From Allobosea sp. CS1GBMeth4 (GTDB lineage: Bacteria; Pseudomonadota; Alphaproteobacteria; Rhizobiales; Beijerinckiaceae): a DNA stretch of 64,000 nucleotides. Positions 63,342-64,000 of the stretch are shown piece after piece. Position 1 is the stretch's first letter. Every line of letters starts with the position of its first letter. The stretch lies in assembly GCF_900185715.1 (NCBI RefSeq), contig NZ_FYAS01000016.1:124001-188000 (forward strand). The letters run 5' to 3'. Made by a program: the position numbers and the translations under genes. The notes beneath the pieces are model-generated. The model made no database searches and had not been told where the DNA came from. It worked only from the letters and a program-made list of their open reading frames with translations.

Positions 63342-64000
63342 GCGCCGCCGACGCCCCCGTCGCGATCCAGCCCGGCGGGCTCTGGCTCGCCTTCACGCAG
63401 AACCGGCTCGCCTGGGTCGGGCTCGTCCTGCTGGCACTGATCGTCTGCGTCGCGCTGTTCGCGCCCTGGCTCGCCCCGCACGACCCGCTCGAGCAGAACA
63501 TCGTCGCGCGGCTGGAGCCGCCATCCGCCGAATTCTGGCTCGGCACCGATTCCTATGGCCGCGACGTGCTCTCGCGCCTGATCTACGGCGCCCGCATCTC
63601 GCTGTTCGTCGGCTTCGTCGCCATCCTGATCGCCATGCTGGTCGGCACCGCGATCGGCGTGCTCGCCGGCTATGTCGGCGGCGTTTTCGACCAGCTCGTC
63701 ATGGGCGTGCTCGACGTGCTGCTCGCCTTCCCCACCCTGCTGCTCGGCCTGATGATCGCCGCCATGCTCGGCGCGAGCCTCGAGAACCTGATCATCGCCA
63801 TCGCCGTGACCGAGGTCGCCCCCTTCGCCCGCGTCGCCCGCGCCCCGACGATCACGCTGCGCCAGCGCGATTTCGTCGAGGCCAGCCGCTCCTATGGCTG
63901 CGGGCCGTTCCGGATCATGACGCGGCACATCCTGCCGAACATGATCTCGGACGTGGTGGTGATGAGCTCGCTCTGGCTGGCTTCGGCGATCCGCACCGAG
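63338..64000 (+). CDS. DppC-type ABC permease, N-terminal part (runs off the window)
   Basis: 221 residues are visible and the frame is open at base 64000. The first helix is at about 26-47; FWLGTDSYGRDVLSRLIYGARISL and the coupling loop EASRSYGCGPFRIMTRHILPN are DppC motifs. About 60-80 C-terminal residues are expected beyond the window, probably followed by ATPase genes. Confidence 0.93.
   Translation, partial: MSAADAPVAIQPGGLWLAFTQNRLAWVGLVLLALIVCVALFAPWLAPHDPLEQNIVARLEPPSAEFWLGTDSYGRDVLSRLIYGARISLFVGFVAILIAMLVGTAIGVLAGYVGGVFDQLVMGVLDVLLAFPTLLLGLMIAAMLGASLENLIIAIAVTEVAPFARVARAPTITLRQRDFVEASRSYGCGPFRIMTRHILPNMISDVVVMSSLWLASAIRTE

Overview
The window is about 67% GC. Coding is dense, with many 4-nt ATGA/GTGA overlaps and GTG starts. 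Gene content is typical of a free-living, metabolically versatile alphaproteobacterium: Dpp-, Ugp- and TRAP-type importers, FCD-GntR, LysR, ROK and Lrp regulators, a bkd operon, and dispersed palindromic intergenic elements. The best guess is a soil or plant-associated Hyphomicrobiales, possibly Bosea-like. That is inference from gene content, not from a marker gene. There is no rRNA, CRISPR array, phage gene or transposase. One tRNA is present: Leu, anticodon CAA.

Layout. 1-6.6 kb: the end of a peptide-type substrate-binding protein (SBP), a signal-less gamma-glutamyltransferase-like hydrolase (GGT), an IlvD/Edd-type aldonate dehydratase, an M29 aminopeptidase and a class III aminotransferase. 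6.8-20.6 kb: a GntR regulator with two winged helices, a C45-type acyltransferase/hydrolase, three paralogous family-5 SBPs interleaved with a GntR regulator and an alpha/beta hydrolase, one DppB-DppC-DppDF module, and a second GGT. 20.8-26.7 kb: a divergent Lrp-type regulator and a complete branched-chain 2-oxoacid dehydrogenase operon (E1 alpha, E1 beta, E2, E3). 26.8-32.8 kb: an amidase, a Tat-exported SBP, a convergent third GGT and an EEP-fold phosphodiesterase.

33.0-42.2 kb: a ROK repressor divergent from a compact operon. The operon has a sugar-type SBP, two permeases, an argininosuccinate-lyase-family enzyme, a UgpC/MsmK-type ATPase, a PfkB kinase and a GlmS/NagB-II-type SIS protein. 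The lyase, kinase and SIS enzymes behind one sugar importer suggest catabolism of an amino-sugar or sugar-amino-acid conjugate, and this is the strongest candidate for an undescribed pathway. 42.2-52.9 kb: a TRAP importer, an FCD-GntR, a DapA-type aldolase and a sugar ABC importer without ATPase, divergent from an aldo/keto reductase, a fuconolactonase-type amidohydrolase and a FucU mutarotase. Together these form most of a non-phosphorylative 6-deoxy-sugar route.

53-54.4 kb: tRNA-Leu, a YqaA/DedA-like membrane protein and DsbB. 54.6-64 kb: an SBP and an MmgE/PrpD protein, then a LysR regulator divergent from a trimeric FAD/[2Fe-2S] amine or opine dehydrogenase set, a second DAO-type oxidase and Dpp-type permeases that run off the end.

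Two themes recur. Peptide-type importers repeatedly sit beside cytoplasmic amide-bond hydrolases: three GGTs, a C45 enzyme, an amidase and an aminopeptidase. Palindromic elements of several families sit in transporter operons and at convergent gene ends; in one place one element is inserted inside another.
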